Of a DNA stretch of 64,000 nt, positions 9,337-18,674 are shown one piece after another. Source of the stretch: CAIXPS01 sp034430115. GTDB lineage: Bacteria > Chloroflexota > Anaerolineae > J036 > Brachytrichaceae. A program made the position numbers and the translations under genes. A model generated the notes under the pieces. That model had not been told where the DNA came from and searched no databases. It saw only the letters and a program-made list of their open reading frames with translations. The stretch lies in the NCBI GenBank assembly GCA_034430115.1, contig DAOUFG010000017.1:1-64000 (forward strand). Direction: 5' to 3'. How positions within the stretch are numbered: the first letter of the stretch is position 1; each line of letters opens with the position of its first letter.

Positions 9337-9783
9337 ATGATTTACGACAACATTAAGAACGCACACCTGTATGCCGGACTCGGCGCACGCTTTCAGCAAG
9401 CCTTCGACTATCTGCAAAAGACCGATCTGAAGGCGTTGCCCGTGGGACGCATCGAGCTGGATGGCAAGAATCTGTACGTGATGGTGCAGGAATATTCGTC
9501 CAAGCTGCCGGAACAGGGCAAGTGGGAAGCGCACCAGCGTTACATCGACCTGCAATACATCGTCAGCGGCGTCGAGAAGATGGGCTTCGCCGCCATCGGC
9601 CGCCTGACATTGGGCACCTATAACCCCGAGAAGGACTTCCAGGCCCTTTCGGGCGAAGGCGTGTTCCTGCCACTAGGCCCCGGCGACTTCATGCTGCTCT
9701 GGCCGCAGGACGCGCACATGCCCGGCATGGCGATCGACGCTTCCGCGCCGGTGAAGAAGGTCGTCGTGAAGATCGCCATTTAA
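9337..9783 (+). CDS. YhcH/YjgK/YiaL family protein
   Basis: 148 residues, full length for the YhcH/YiaL/NanQ cupin-like family. HQRYIDLQYIVSGVEKM and the C-terminal PGDFMLLWPQDAHMPG stretch with metal-ligand histidines are typical. E. coli NanQ is a sialic-acid anomerase, and related proteins are linked to sugar catabolism. No sialic acid gene is present here, so the substrate is unknown. AAGGGAGC precedes the ATG at good spacing. It stands alone between the divergent caspase gene and a repeat-rich gap. Confidence 0.85.
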   Translation: MIYDNIKNAHLYAGLGARFQQAFDYLQKTDLKALPVGRIELDGKNLYVMVQEYSSKLPEQGKWEAHQRYIDLQYIVSGVEKMGFAAIGRLTLGTYNPEKDFQALSGEGVFLPLGPGDFMLLWPQDAHMPGMAIDASAPVKKVVVKIAI

Positions 9784-9861
9784 GGCGGTTTCCAGACAGG
9801 CGTTCATTGGACGCAAAGGCCTGACGCTGTGCCCATGACATGAGAGCGATGCCACAATAGA

Positions 9862-9923
9862 CCTCTCCCCCAACCCCTCCCCGAATCGGGGAGGGGCGTT
9901 GCGTAAAGCGCTTGAGAGAGGTG
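9862..9923. repeat. Palindromic C/G-rich intergenic repeat
   Basis: A perfect 11-bp inverted repeat, CCCCTCCCCGA at 9874-9884 and TCGGGGAGGGG at 9886-9896, is nested in an outer CCTCTC/GAGAGG pair. It looks like a dispersed REP-type element and could also terminate transcription of the 9337-9783 gene. Confidence 0.6.
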
Positions 9924-9998
9924 AGGGCCAATCTGCGCCAAGCTGGTCTTCTTTATAGCAGCTAACGATTTACAGCAAGGTTTTTGGGGCAATCATGG

Positions 9999-10033
9999 TG
10001 AGCCTGTCGAACCATGATCCTTCGACAAGCTCA
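9999..10033. repeat. TTCGACAAGCTCA-type palindromic dispersed repeat
   Basis: TGAGCCTGTCGAA at 9999-10011 is the near-perfect inverse of TTCGACAAGCTCA at 10021-10033. This motif is widely seen as an intergenic repeat in many environmental bacteria. The rest of the 9784-10096 gap holds nothing else recognisable. Confidence 0.6.
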
Positions 10034-10096
10034 GGATGATTCCCTCAGGCCTTGCGTTATCTCGCAAATAGCTATAGGCCTTGCCAAAGGCTTATT

Positions 10097-10978
10097 TCAA
10101 GACGGCAGCCTCTCGGCATTGCGCGCAAGCCGGTCAATCGCATCCACGATGCGCGGCCAGAGCGACGGCGCAGGGAAACCGTGCCCCCAACCCTCGATGA
10201 GCAGCAGTTCGCAGCCGGGGATGGCCTTCGCCGTCGCGATGCCCAGCGCCACCGGCACCAGCGGGTCGGCGTCGCCGTGGATCGCGAGCGAGGGCGTTTG
10301 CACCTTCGCCAGGTCGGCATACCAATCGGGCGTGACGGCCATCGCCAGCGCATGCCCAATTCGGCCCTCCACCGTCAACCCGCGCGCCAGGATCACTTCT
10401 CCCATCGCCGTCAGGTAGGCCGCATCGCGCTTGTAACGTTCCCCGCCCAGGAACTGCTCCCAATCGATATACTCCTTCAGGAATGCGTCGTGCGCGGTGC
10501 TCTCGGGCATCTTGACGGGGTAATTTTGCAGGCGCGGCCCCATCTGCGCGACGCCTTTTGCGAAGGACTGCATGGAAGTCAGGCTGAGCAATCGCTCGGG
10601 GTGATGGATGGCCATCAACTGCACCAGGCAACCGCCCATCGAAATGCCCACCACGTGCGCCCGCCCAATCCCCAGCGCGTCCAGCAGGCCCAGGGCATCA
10701 TTAGCCATGTCGAGGAAGGTATAGGGGTTCCGCTCCGGTGCGCCGGGGTCTGTGACCTTGCTCGACTTGCCCACGTCGCGGTGGTCGTAGCGAATGACCC
10801 AGTAGCCGCGTGCGGCAAACGTGGCGCACAGGTCGGCATCCCACTCCACCATCTGATTGCCCATACCGGCATTCAACAACAGAGGCGGGTCATGCGGGTC
10901 TCCAAACGTGTCGTAACAAATGTCGATGCCATTCACATGCGCAAAGGCAGGTTGGGCACGCTGTATAGCAAATAACAT
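10097..10978 (-). CDS. Alpha/beta-fold hydrolase
   Basis: 293 residues from ATG 10978, chosen because GGGAG sits 7 nt upstream; an in-frame TTG at 11005 would overlap the GH1 stop. The fold is read from the oxyanion region LLLNAGMGNQ, the nucleophile elbow GISMGG (serine), the acid in HGDADPLVP and the histidine in EGWGHGFPAP, giving a complete catalytic triad. It most resembles the generic esterase/epoxide-hydrolase-like alpha/beta hydrolases; the substrate is unknown. It lies 23 bp after the GH1 gene and is probably cotranscribed with it. Confidence 0.85.
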   Translation of the reverse strand: MLFAIQRAQPAFAHVNGIDICYDTFGDPHDPPLLLNAGMGNQMVEWDADLCATFAARGYWVIRYDHRDVGKSSKVTDPGAPERNPYTFLDMANDALGLLDALGIGRAHVVGISMGGCLVQLMAIHHPERLLSLTSMQSFAKGVAQMGPRLQNYPVKMPESTAHDAFLKEYIDWEQFLGGERYKRDAAYLTAMGEVILARGLTVEGRIGHALAMAVTPDWYADLAKVQTPSLAIHGDADPLVPVALGIATAKAIPGCELLLIEGWGHGFPAPSLWPRIVDAIDRLARNAERLPS

Positions 10979-11001
10979 CGGGTTGCTCCCAAATAAGCCG
11001 T

Positions 11002-12342
11002 TCAAGGGAATAAGGTCTTCAATAGAGCGGGGGTGTACTGGCGCACGATGTCGGTGTTGAGCGTGTTTGCCTTAACGATGTCGCGATAGAGCGATGCGCT
11101 ACGGCGCGCGGTGCGCACCTGCGTCTGCGGGTCCACGTCATAGAGCCCAAACTTCATGCGCCACCCTTCGGACCACTCAAAGTTATCAACAAACGACCAG
11201 TAGTAATAGCCCTGCACCAGGTAGTTGAACTGGATGGCCGTCCAGAGCGTGCGTAGATGTCGCACCAGGAAATCGGGGCGCTGATCATCATCCGCATCGG
11301 GCAGGCCGTTCTCAGTGATGTAGATGGGCAAGCGGTAGTGCGCCAGTATGCGCAGCAGCGGCATCAACCCTTCGGGATAGATCTCGCCGTATTCGAAGTC
11401 GCTCATCGTCACACCGGGCATGTTGACGAACTTGCTGAACAGCGCACCGGGGCTGTGCCTGTCATACGTCACGCACTGACGCGAATAATAGTTCAGGCCG
11501 ATCCAATCCAACGTGCCGCGCAGAGGGCGCGCGCTGGGCGGGTTGCCCAGGCGCAGCGTCAGATCCCAACGGCCTTTGAGAAGCGCCGTCAAGATGCTTT
11601 GGTTGAACAGGCGGTTTTGCAGCGAAGCCACCAGCGCATCGGCAGGGTTGCCGTTGCGCACCGGGTGCATCAGGCGCATGTGATGGGCGATGCCCACGCG
11701 CGCCAGGCGCTGATATTGGTGCAACGTCTGATAGGCCGCAGCATGCCCAAGCAACATATTACACACCACCGCCATGCCGCGCTTAAACTCGCCGGTGCAC
11801 CCCGGCGGCATGCTGCCCTCCGTGATATAGCCCAGCCCGGCGTAAATATTGGGTTCGTTGATCGTGCACCACAGGTCACACAGGTCGCCCATCGTCTTGA
11901 CAACCTTGGTGACGAAACGTTCAAACAGTGGCACAACCACATCCGTGTGCTCCCAACCGCCGCGCTCTTCCAGCCAGAGCGGGTTGGTGAAGTGATGCAG
12001 GGTGACCATCGGCTCGATGCCGCGCTGGCGCAATGCGCGCAACATCGCGCGGTAACGGTCAATCGCCGCGCTATCGAACTGGCCCTCCTGCGGCTCGATG
12101 CGGCTCCACTCCAATGAGAGACGATGCGCATTCAGGCCCATCTCCACCATGCGATCGAAGTCGTCTTCCGCGTGGTTCCACCAATCGCAGGCCAGGCCCG
12201 ACGTATCGCCATTTTTGATGTGGCCGGGCGCCTGTTCCCAGGCCCACCACTGGTTATTGGTGTTGTTGCCCTCCACCTGGTGCGCGGCAGTCGCCGTGCC
12301 CCATTTAAAGCCCTTGGGGAAGTAGAAAGTTGCTTCGGACAT
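11002..12342 (-). CDS. Family 1 glycoside hydrolase (beta-glucosidase type)
   Basis: 446 residues, full length for GH1. The N-terminal FKWGTATAAHQVEG, the acid/base glutamate in TINEPN and the nucleophile glutamate in YITENG are all intact. The late YYYWSFVDNFEWSEGW block that lines the aglycone site is also present. No signal peptide, so it acts on imported beta-linked di- or oligosaccharides in the cytoplasm (retaining mechanism, established for the family). It leads a two-gene unit with the hydrolase downstream. Exact sugar preference cannot be deduced. Confidence 0.93.
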   Translation of the reverse strand: MSEATFYFPKGFKWGTATAAHQVEGNNTNNQWWAWEQAPGHIKNGDTSGLACDWWNHAEDDFDRMVEMGLNAHRLSLEWSRIEPQEGQFDSAAIDRYRAMLRALRQRGIEPMVTLHHFTNPLWLEERGGWEHTDVVVPLFERFVTKVVKTMGDLCDLWCTINEPNIYAGLGYITEGSMPPGCTGEFKRGMAVVCNMLLGHAAAYQTLHQYQRLARVGIAHHMRLMHPVRNGNPADALVASLQNRLFNQSILTALLKGRWDLTLRLGNPPSARPLRGTLDWIGLNYYSRQCVTYDRHSPGALFSKFVNMPGVTMSDFEYGEIYPEGLMPLLRILAHYRLPIYITENGLPDADDDQRPDFLVRHLRTLWTAIQFNYLVQGYYYWSFVDNFEWSEGWRMKFGLYDVDPQTQVRTARRSASLYRDIVKANTLNTDIVRQYTPALLKTLFP

Positions 12343-12380
12343 ATATGAGATTTGAGGTTAGAGATCAGAGGATTGCTAAA

Positions 12381-12429
12381 CCACGGATTTCACAGATTCC
12401 ACGGATCAATACATCAGTGTAATCCGTGG
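12381..12429. repeat. CCACGGAT-type palindromic repeat
   Basis: CCACGGATT (12381-12389) is inverted as AATCCGTGG (12421-12429), with an internal copy of CCACGGAT at 12399. A longer member of the same family is at 23773-23824. It lies between the GH1 and FemX genes. Confidence 0.65.
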
Positions 12430-12453
12430 TACAAATCGTCTCTAATCTCCTAT

Positions 12454-13551
12454 TTAAGCACTGAGACCCGATGTTTTCTTGATCCGGCGCGCCTGGTTGA
12501 AGAGCCACCAACGCAATGGGGAATAGACCTGCGCCCAAGCGCCGATATAGCGCACGATTTGCCCGCCAAAGCCACGCTTGAAGCGATAGACGCCCCACAA
12601 CCCATCTTCGCGCTCCGTAAAGTGCTCCTCCAGGGTTGCTTCATCTTCGTCTGGGACACCCCATAGGTCATAGGTGACGCACCCGCGTGCGCGCGCCCAA
12701 CGCATGGCTTCCCACTGCAAGAGGTAGGTAGGCATCAACTCGCGGCTTTCGTTGCTGCTGGCACCATAGAGATAAGTGGCCTGTTTGCCGTTAGCTACCA
12801 CGATCATGCCCGCCAGCGGGCGCTTGTCATACTCGGCGATCAACAGATCTGCCTGATGTCCATTGGAACCGGCAAAGAGTTGCATGAACATCTGGTAGTA
12901 ATCCAACGGGTGAATGGAAAAGGTATCGCGTTCGGCGGTGGTCTGCATCATGGCGTAGAAGGTTGGCAAGTCGGCACTATCGCCCCTGCGAATCGAAACG
13001 CCCTTGCGCCGGGCCAGGCCGATGTTATAACGCGTCTTCTGCTTCATCAGCGCCAGGATGTCAACCTCTTCTTCCACATCCAGGTTCACCCAGATGGTGC
13101 GGCGCGGCTGGACGTGCAAGTCCACCGGCACCAGGTTCGCTTCATGCAACGTGCGCTGATCGGAGGGAGTATCGAGCAGCCCCGGCTCGATGACCATGCC
13201 AATCGCCCCCCGGCTGCGCGCAAGTTTGCCGGTGGTGCGAATCACCGCCGTCGCCAGGTCGCGATCATCCCAATTCACCACCGGGCCGCGCGGCACATAA
13301 GCAAGCGTGCCCAGCCCAAATGGCAATGTGCGGAACAGCACCACTGACCCGCCAACCAGTTCCGCATTCGCATTCACCAGGCTGGCACGCAACGCGCGCC
13401 AACCGTGCACACTCTTCAACTCTCCCCACAAAGTCGTCTGCAAGAAATGACCATACGGATGCTGGGCAACAAACGCATCCCATTTGGCGGGTGGGAACAC
13501 CGGAGGTTTCTTCTCTCTTCGTGCGCGAGTCGGTTCTTCTGGGGTAAACAT
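12454..13551 (-). CDS. FemX/FemAB-type aminoacyltransferase
   Basis: 365 residues. It has the double-GNAT layout of FemABX proteins: a first half with HPYGHFLQTTLWGELK and LAYVPRGPVV, and a second half with KTRYNIGLARRKGV, LLIAEYDKRPLAGMIVV and YLYGASSNESRELMPTYLLQWEAMRWARARG. The C-terminal VYRFKRGFGGQIVRYIG is also typical. Family members transfer amino acids from aminoacyl-tRNA to peptidoglycan stem peptides or lipid II. The acceptor here is inferred to be cell-wall precursor. Cytoplasmic, single gene. Confidence 0.85.
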   Translation of the reverse strand: MFTPEEPTRARREKKPPVFPPAKWDAFVAQHPYGHFLQTTLWGELKSVHGWRALRASLVNANAELVGGSVVLFRTLPFGLGTLAYVPRGPVVNWDDRDLATAVIRTTGKLARSRGAIGMVIEPGLLDTPSDQRTLHEANLVPVDLHVQPRRTIWVNLDVEEEVDILALMKQKTRYNIGLARRKGVSIRRGDSADLPTFYAMMQTTAERDTFSIHPLDYYQMFMQLFAGSNGHQADLLIAEYDKRPLAGMIVVANGKQATYLYGASSNESRELMPTYLLQWEAMRWARARGCVTYDLWGVPDEDEATLEEHFTEREDGLWGVYRFKRGFGGQIVRYIGAWAQVYSPLRWWLFNQARRIKKTSGLSA

Positions 13552-13562
13552 CTCTCGATCTT

Positions 13563-13645
13563 GGATTTACGATTTTAGATTTTCAGTTGCCTTTGGCAGC
13601 GGGGTAATAAATATGAATCGGAAACCTAAAATCTAAAACCTAAAT
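13563..13645. repeat. GGATTTACGATTTTAGATT dispersed repeat with inverted partner
   Basis: The 19-mer starting at 13563 recurs at 29846. A degenerate inverse (CTAAAATCTAAAACCTAAAT) ends at 13645, immediately before the tRNA 3' end. It looks like a dispersed intergenic repeat. Confidence 0.55.
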
Positions 13646-13652
13646 TACACAA

Positions 13653-13726
13653 TCGGGGAACCGGGATTTGAACCCGGGACCTCTGCGACCCGAACGCAGC
13701 GCGCTACCAGACTGCGCTACTCCCCG
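13653..13726 (-). tRNA. tRNA-Pro (anticodon CGG)
   Basis: Read on the minus strand, the 74-nt sequence folds into a cloverleaf. The acceptor stem CGGGGAG pairs with TTCCCCG, the D arm contains GCGCAGTCTGGTAGCGC, the anticodon stem CTGCG/CGCAG encloses TTCGGGT (anticodon CGG, reading CCG), and the T arm is CCGGG/TTCAAAT/CCCGG. The discriminator base is A. The 3' CCA is not encoded. Confidence 0.95.
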
Positions 13727-13737
13727 ACTACGCAAGA

Positions 13738-14018
13738 TGTTACCACAAAACAATAAATATGCCAGCGTACTTGGGTCAAAGCTGCCTGCAAGCAAACCCG
13801 CGGCCAGGGAAGTCGTTTCAAAGTCGATCGGAGCAAAGGTGACATTCTCCGGCGCAGAGATGCAGGCGCGTTGTAAACGCTCGCGCTTTTCACACTGGAT
13901 CGAATAACTTGACCGCGACCGAATCGTGAAGGATTGTGGGCGGCGCATCAATCAACTGGTGCACCGCCCGTAACATCGCTACACTCAAAGCAGTTTTGCT
14001 AGGCTCACGTTCCACCAT
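13738..14018 (-). pseudogene. Decayed LCMT/TIGR00027-type SAM methyltransferase
   Basis: The ATG at 14018, after AGGGAAGCG, opens a 42-codon frame starting MVEREPSKTALSVAMLRA and reaching HDSVAVKLFDPV before a stop at 13890-13892. This is the usual N-terminus of leucine-carboxyl-methyltransferase-like proteins. In another frame the next 140 nt encode RACISAPENVTFAPIDFE followed by TSLAAGLLAGSFDPSTLAYL, which matches the middle-to-late part of the same family. The segment normally between them, including the SAM-binding glycine motif, is missing, and so is the C-terminus, which is cut at the tRNA. It is therefore a remnant with an internal deletion and frame changes. Confidence 0.72.
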
Positions 14019-14083
14019 CACGCTTCCCTTTCAAACACCACGCGCCAAATAGCACACCAATACCCCGCATGAGCCGGATGTCC

Positions 14084-15340
14084 CTACTGCGCTGTCCAGA
14101 TTCCCTTTTGCAGACTGTAATGCAACTCCGAAGTCAGGCTGATGTCGCCATTGGCATCGAACGACCATTTGCCCAATACGCCGTCATAATCTTGGGTCTT
14201 GAACAGGGCGTCCAGGATCGCCACGCGATCTTTCAGGCATAGCTTGCCCATCGTATCCAGCGCTACGCTGGTAGCTTCATAGGCATACACAGCAGAACTG
14301 GATGGCTTGACATTGAAGCGCGCCTGGTAATCTTGCACGAACTGCTTGCCCTTCTCCGAGAGGCCACCCAACGCGACACCCGCGCTAAAAGCATAGGCGC
14401 CTTCGGCGGCATCACCGGCGGCGGTGAGGAAATCCTGCGACATGATCGCCGCAGTGCCCATAAACGCCGCTTTGGCGCCGGCTTTGCGCATTTCTGCCAG
14501 GAACTGGCCGGCGTTCTTGGGGTCGGCCCCGCCAAAGAACACCAGGTCCACCTTCATCGCCCGGCCTGCCAGCGCCAGCAAGTTGCCCGACTTCAAATCC
14601 ACCGTGTCGCGCCCTGCCACCTGTAACCCGGCCTGCTTGGCGGCCATCTCGAATGCATCCGACGCGCCATAACCATATTGCTCTTCGTCATCTACGATGA
14701 AGACCGATGCGGCACCCAGCGACTTCGCCCACGTCGCCGCAGCAGCGCCCTGCACATCCAGGGGCGTCACCAGGCGCATGAAGTTGCGTTTGCCAGCGGG
14801 GAAATAGGCCTCCGGGTCGCTTGGGGCATATGGCTTGGTCAGGCCGATGTAGTCGGCACCAGGGCTGAGCATCGCCAGGCTGGTTTGCTCCAAAATCGGG
14901 GCGGAGACACGCGCCGCGCCGGAATCCAGCGGGCCGATGTAGACCATAGCGTCGGGGTCGGCGTTGGCTTTATAGGCGTTGGCCTGCTCGGCAAGCATAT
15001 CCCAGCCGCCCTTCCCGGCGGTGGCATCGTCGAGCGCCTCGTAAGTGATCTTGAACAGACCGTCACACAACGTGCCATCCTGGGTATGCTGCGCCATTGC
15101 CAGCGTGATGGCATCGTTCACGCCCTGGGCTTCATCGGCGCGCGCCCCGCTGAGCGGCAAGCTGGCGTAGAGCTTCAAAATCGTCCCCTTTGGGATTGGG
15201 GTGGCGGTTGGCGTTGGTTCTTCCGTCGGCTCCTCTGTCGGCGCATTCACGTCAACCGTTGGCGTAGGCGCCGGCGCATTTTGACATGCAGCAACCAGCA
15301 CGGCGGTTGCTGCCAGCGCGCTCAGTATTCGTCTTTTCAT
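14084..15340 (-). CDS. ABC transporter substrate-binding lipoprotein (LivJ-like, second copy)
   Basis: 418 residues from ATG 15340, which has GAGGAG 7 nt upstream; longer in-frame starts lack a site. The N-terminus is a lipoprotein signal ending LVAAC, then a Thr/Pro/Glu linker. The rest is a type 1 periplasmic-binding fold: LKLYASLPLSGARA, AMVYIGPLDSGAARVSAP and the late SSSAVYAYEATSVALDTM. It lies downstream of the liv operon on the same strand, beyond two hairpins, so it probably supplies an alternative ligand to the same permease. The ligand is unknown. The N-lobe differs clearly from the LivJ at 19958-21193. Confidence 0.85.
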   Translation of the reverse strand: MKRRILSALAATAVLVAACQNAPAPTPTVDVNAPTEEPTEEPTPTATPIPKGTILKLYASLPLSGARADEAQGVNDAITLAMAQHTQDGTLCDGLFKITYEALDDATAGKGGWDMLAEQANAYKANADPDAMVYIGPLDSGAARVSAPILEQTSLAMLSPGADYIGLTKPYAPSDPEAYFPAGKRNFMRLVTPLDVQGAAAATWAKSLGAASVFIVDDEEQYGYGASDAFEMAAKQAGLQVAGRDTVDLKSGNLLALAGRAMKVDLVFFGGADPKNAGQFLAEMRKAGAKAAFMGTAAIMSQDFLTAAGDAAEGAYAFSAGVALGGLSEKGKQFVQDYQARFNVKPSSSAVYAYEATSVALDTMGKLCLKDRVAILDALFKTQDYDGVLGKWSFDANGDISLTSELHYSLQKGIWTAQ

Positions 15341-15538
15341 CAACATTCTCCTCGACGTTGTGCTATGTAGGTAGATTGTCAGATAACCGCACGCTCGCAC
15401 ACTGCCCTGGTGAAAGGCTTCATGCGCGTCGCTCCGAGGGCAAAGCAAGGAGCCTTTTTGCGCTCAGTCACCATACGAACCTCTAACTCATTCCTGTGAG
15501 GAAGTATAGGCTATGGCTCGAATTTTACGTCCGCGGTA

Positions 15539-15585
15539 GAAACCGACAGGTGGCATACAACAGATTGTGCCACCTATCTGGTTTC
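15539..15585 (-). other. Long inverted repeat downstream of livF
   Basis: Nested arms GAAACC...AGGTGGCA (15539-15555) and TGCCACCT...GGTTTC (15568-15585) form an RNA stem interrupted by a short internal loop. It lies between the livF terminator and the second binding-protein gene. No T-run follows, so a regulatory or leader hairpin for the 15340 gene is as likely as termination. Confidence 0.55.
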
Positions 15586-15600
15586 TCGTTTCCGTAAACC

Positions 15601-15646
15601 AAAAAGAAAGAACCGCACGATGCCGACAGGCACCATACGGTTCTTT
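15601..15646 (-). terminator. Rho-independent terminator of the liv operon
   Basis: On the minus strand AAAGAACCG (15646-15638) pairs with CGGTTCTTT (15615-15607), with partial inner pairing, and is followed by CTTTTT. It ends the livJHMGF unit 78 bp after the livF stop. The rest of the 15341-15723 gap holds the hairpin at 15539 and presumably the promoter of the downstream binding protein. Confidence 0.75.
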
Positions 15647-15723
15647 TTCTATACGACGCTTAACAACCCTTGTTTCTTCGTGTTAGGGGCTCCAGGGGTT
15701 TCCGCACATGCGGCGTGCTGCCC

Positions 15724-16434
<711 letters not shown>

Positions 16435-16444
16435 GGATACCTCG

Positions 16445-17260
16445 CTATGCGTGCGCCGCTCCCTTGCCCAGGTACGCTTCCACCACGCGCGGGTTCGCCT
16501 GGATTTCCTTCGGCGTGCCGCGCGCAATCACTTCACCAAAGTCCATCACGGTGATCCGTTCACAAATGCCCATCACGAAGCGCATCTGGTGCTCGATCAG
16601 CAAAATGGTGAGGTTAAAGCGTTCCTGCACGAAGTGGACCAACTCCATCAGCGTCACGATTTCCGCCGGGTTCATGCCGGCGGCCGGCTCGTCCAACAAA
16701 AGCAGGCGCGGGTTCGACGCCAACGCGCGCGCGATTTCCACGCGGCGCTGCTCGCCATAGGGCAAGTTCTTCGCCACCTCATTTTGCAGGCGATCCAGCT
16801 TGAAGATGGCCAAGAAGTCCCGCGCACGGTCGGTCAACTCTCGCTCTTTGGCGCTGAATTTGCCGTTGCGGATCACCGCATCCAACATGCTATAGCCAGC
16901 ATGCGGGTGATAGGCGATGCGCACATTATCGAGCACGCTCAGTTCCGGGAACAGGCGGATGTTCTGGAAAGTACGCCCCACGCCCATCTGGGTGACTTCA
17001 AACGGTTCCAACCCGGCGATGTTCTCACCATTGAAATTGATCTCGCCGCTGGAAGGGACATACAGGCCACTAATCATGTTGAACACGGTGGTTTTGCCGG
17101 CGCCGTTCGGGCCGATCAAGCCGGCCAGCTCACCGGGTTGCACGGCCAGGGTAAAGTCGTTCACCGCGCGCAACCCGCCAAAGAACTTGGTCAGCTTACG
17201 GATATCCAACAGCGGCGCGGGCGCAGTCTGCTGTGTTTGATTCGTTGCAATCTCAGTCAT
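16445..17260 (-). CDS. livG: Branched-chain amino acid ABC transporter ATP-binding protein LivG
   Basis: 271 residues. Walker A GPNGAGKTT, LivG-type VGRTFQNIRLFPELSVLDNV, signature variant YGEQRRVEIARAL and Walker B LLLLDEPAAGMN are all visible. The C-terminal IQANPRVVEAYLG is characteristic of LivG. It partners LivF on the cytoplasmic face of LivH-LivM. It begins 16 bp downstream of livM in the same transcript. Confidence 0.92.
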   Translation of the reverse strand: MTEIATNQTQQTAPAPLLDIRKLTKFFGGLRAVNDFTLAVQPGELAGLIGPNGAGKTTVFNMISGLYVPSSGEINFNGENIAGLEPFEVTQMGVGRTFQNIRLFPELSVLDNVRIAYHPHAGYSMLDAVIRNGKFSAKERELTDRARDFLAIFKLDRLQNEVAKNLPYGEQRRVEIARALASNPRLLLLDEPAAGMNPAEIVTLMELVHFVQERFNLTILLIEHQMRFVMGICERITVMDFGEVIARGTPKEIQANPRVVEAYLGKGAAHA

Positions 17261-17276
17261 GGTATGCCTCTTCTCT

Positions 17277-18662
17277 TCACTTAACGACCGCCGCGGGGCC
17301 GACTGATGGCTCTACCGTACCCGACGAACTCTTATTACTGGATTTCACTTCGGGCGCTTTGAAGAAGCCCCACTCCACCTTACCCAACAACCCCTGCGGA
17401 CGCAACAACATCATGAGCAGGAGCGTGATCGGATATAGCACGTAGCGCCAGGTCGGGGCTTCGGTGCCCAACTGGCCCAGCAACACGCGCAGCAAACCTT
17501 CCAGGAAGAATGTCCAACCGAAGGAGGCCACGACGGTGCCCGTCATGCTGCCCAGGCCGCCGAACACGATGATGATGAGCGGGTTGAACCCGGCCAGGAA
17601 GTCGAAGGTGCCGGGGCTGAGGAAGCCAATGTAGTGCGCATACACACCACCGCCGATGCCGGCAAATAAGCTCCCGACGACAAACGCCAGCAGTTTGTAG
17701 TTCGCCACGTTGATGCCCATCGCCTTGGAGGCCGTCTCATCTTCACGCACCGACATGATGGCACGCCCGGTGCTGGAATGCACCACGTTGCGCATAATCA
17801 CAATCACCAGCAGCAAGAACACAAATGCCCAGACCCAGGTGGTCAACTGGGGAATGCCGATCATGCCGCGCCCGCCCTTCATTTCCGGGAAGGGCAGAAT
17901 GGTATCGGAGTTCACCATCAACGTGTTCACCACGATCATAAAACCGAGCGTGGCAATGCCGAAGTAGTCGCTGCCGAGTGTCAGCACTGGCAAGCCGAAC
18001 AGGAAGCTCACTTCCGCCGCAAAGACACCGGCGATGATGACCGCGAAGAAGAACACGATTTGCATCACCACATCACTGCGCAGGATGCCGGGAGCATCGA
18101 CCGTGCCAAACAACGGCGCCAGCGCCTGGCCGATCGGCACGCCGATGAAATAGGCGACTGCGCCGGCAATCACCACGCCGATGAGATAGAGGGTGAATGC
18201 AGACAGCACAGGCAACCCGCGATAACGCGCCAGGTAACGGTTAAGGCCCATGATGGCCAGGCCGACCAGGATAACGCCCAGCAATGACACAATCAGACCA
18301 GTCGCGTCGCCGTTGTTCCAGCGGAAGGTGATATCCGCCGCTGCGTAAGCGCCGATGCCGTAAAAACCCCACTGGCCAAGGCTGAACTGGCCGTTGAACC
18401 CGTAGATCAGGTTCAGGCCCAGCGCCACCATAGTCATGGTGCACGCCTGGAACAAAAGGCCGGTGTCGAAGTCATTCAGGATGGGTGAATCACCGATCGG
18501 CACGCTAATGGCCAGTTGGACGATCCCGAAGGCCACGATAATGCCCGCGATTTTCACCCATTTCGAGGTGTGACCCATGACGCGCAATAGCCCATACACC
18601 CAGGCCAACACCGCCCCGATTTTGATAATGCTGATGCCTAACGAAAGAGGATCCATCTCCAT
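17277..18662 (-). CDS. livM: Branched-chain amino acid ABC transporter permease LivM
   Basis: 461 residues, long for LivM because of an N-terminal extension with two or three extra membrane segments. The conserved core includes FNGQFSLGQWGFYGIGAY, LGSDYFGIATLGF, GRAIMSVREDETASKAMGINV and FVVGSLFAGIGGGVYAHYIG, the permease loop region. About ten hydrophobic segments are seen. AGGAG lies 9 nt before the ATG. It forms the translocation channel with LivH and sits 12 bp downstream of it. Confidence 0.92.
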   Translation of the reverse strand: MEMDPLSLGISIIKIGAVLAWVYGLLRVMGHTSKWVKIAGIIVAFGIVQLAISVPIGDSPILNDFDTGLLFQACTMTMVALGLNLIYGFNGQFSLGQWGFYGIGAYAAADITFRWNNGDATGLIVSLLGVILVGLAIMGLNRYLARYRGLPVLSAFTLYLIGVVIAGAVAYFIGVPIGQALAPLFGTVDAPGILRSDVVMQIVFFFAVIIAGVFAAEVSFLFGLPVLTLGSDYFGIATLGFMIVVNTLMVNSDTILPFPEMKGGRGMIGIPQLTTWVWAFVFLLLVIVIMRNVVHSSTGRAIMSVREDETASKAMGINVANYKLLAFVVGSLFAGIGGGVYAHYIGFLSPGTFDFLAGFNPLIIIVFGGLGSMTGTVVASFGWTFFLEGLLRVLLGQLGTEAPTWRYVLYPITLLLMMLLRPQGLLGKVEWGFFKAPEVKSSNKSSSGTVEPSVGPAAVVK

Positions 18663-18674
18663 AATGATTTTCTC

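Noticed and set aside
13640..13951. 103-codon minus frame across the tRNA region
   Set aside because: Its first part is the decayed methyltransferase and the remainder simply reads through the tRNA-Pro.
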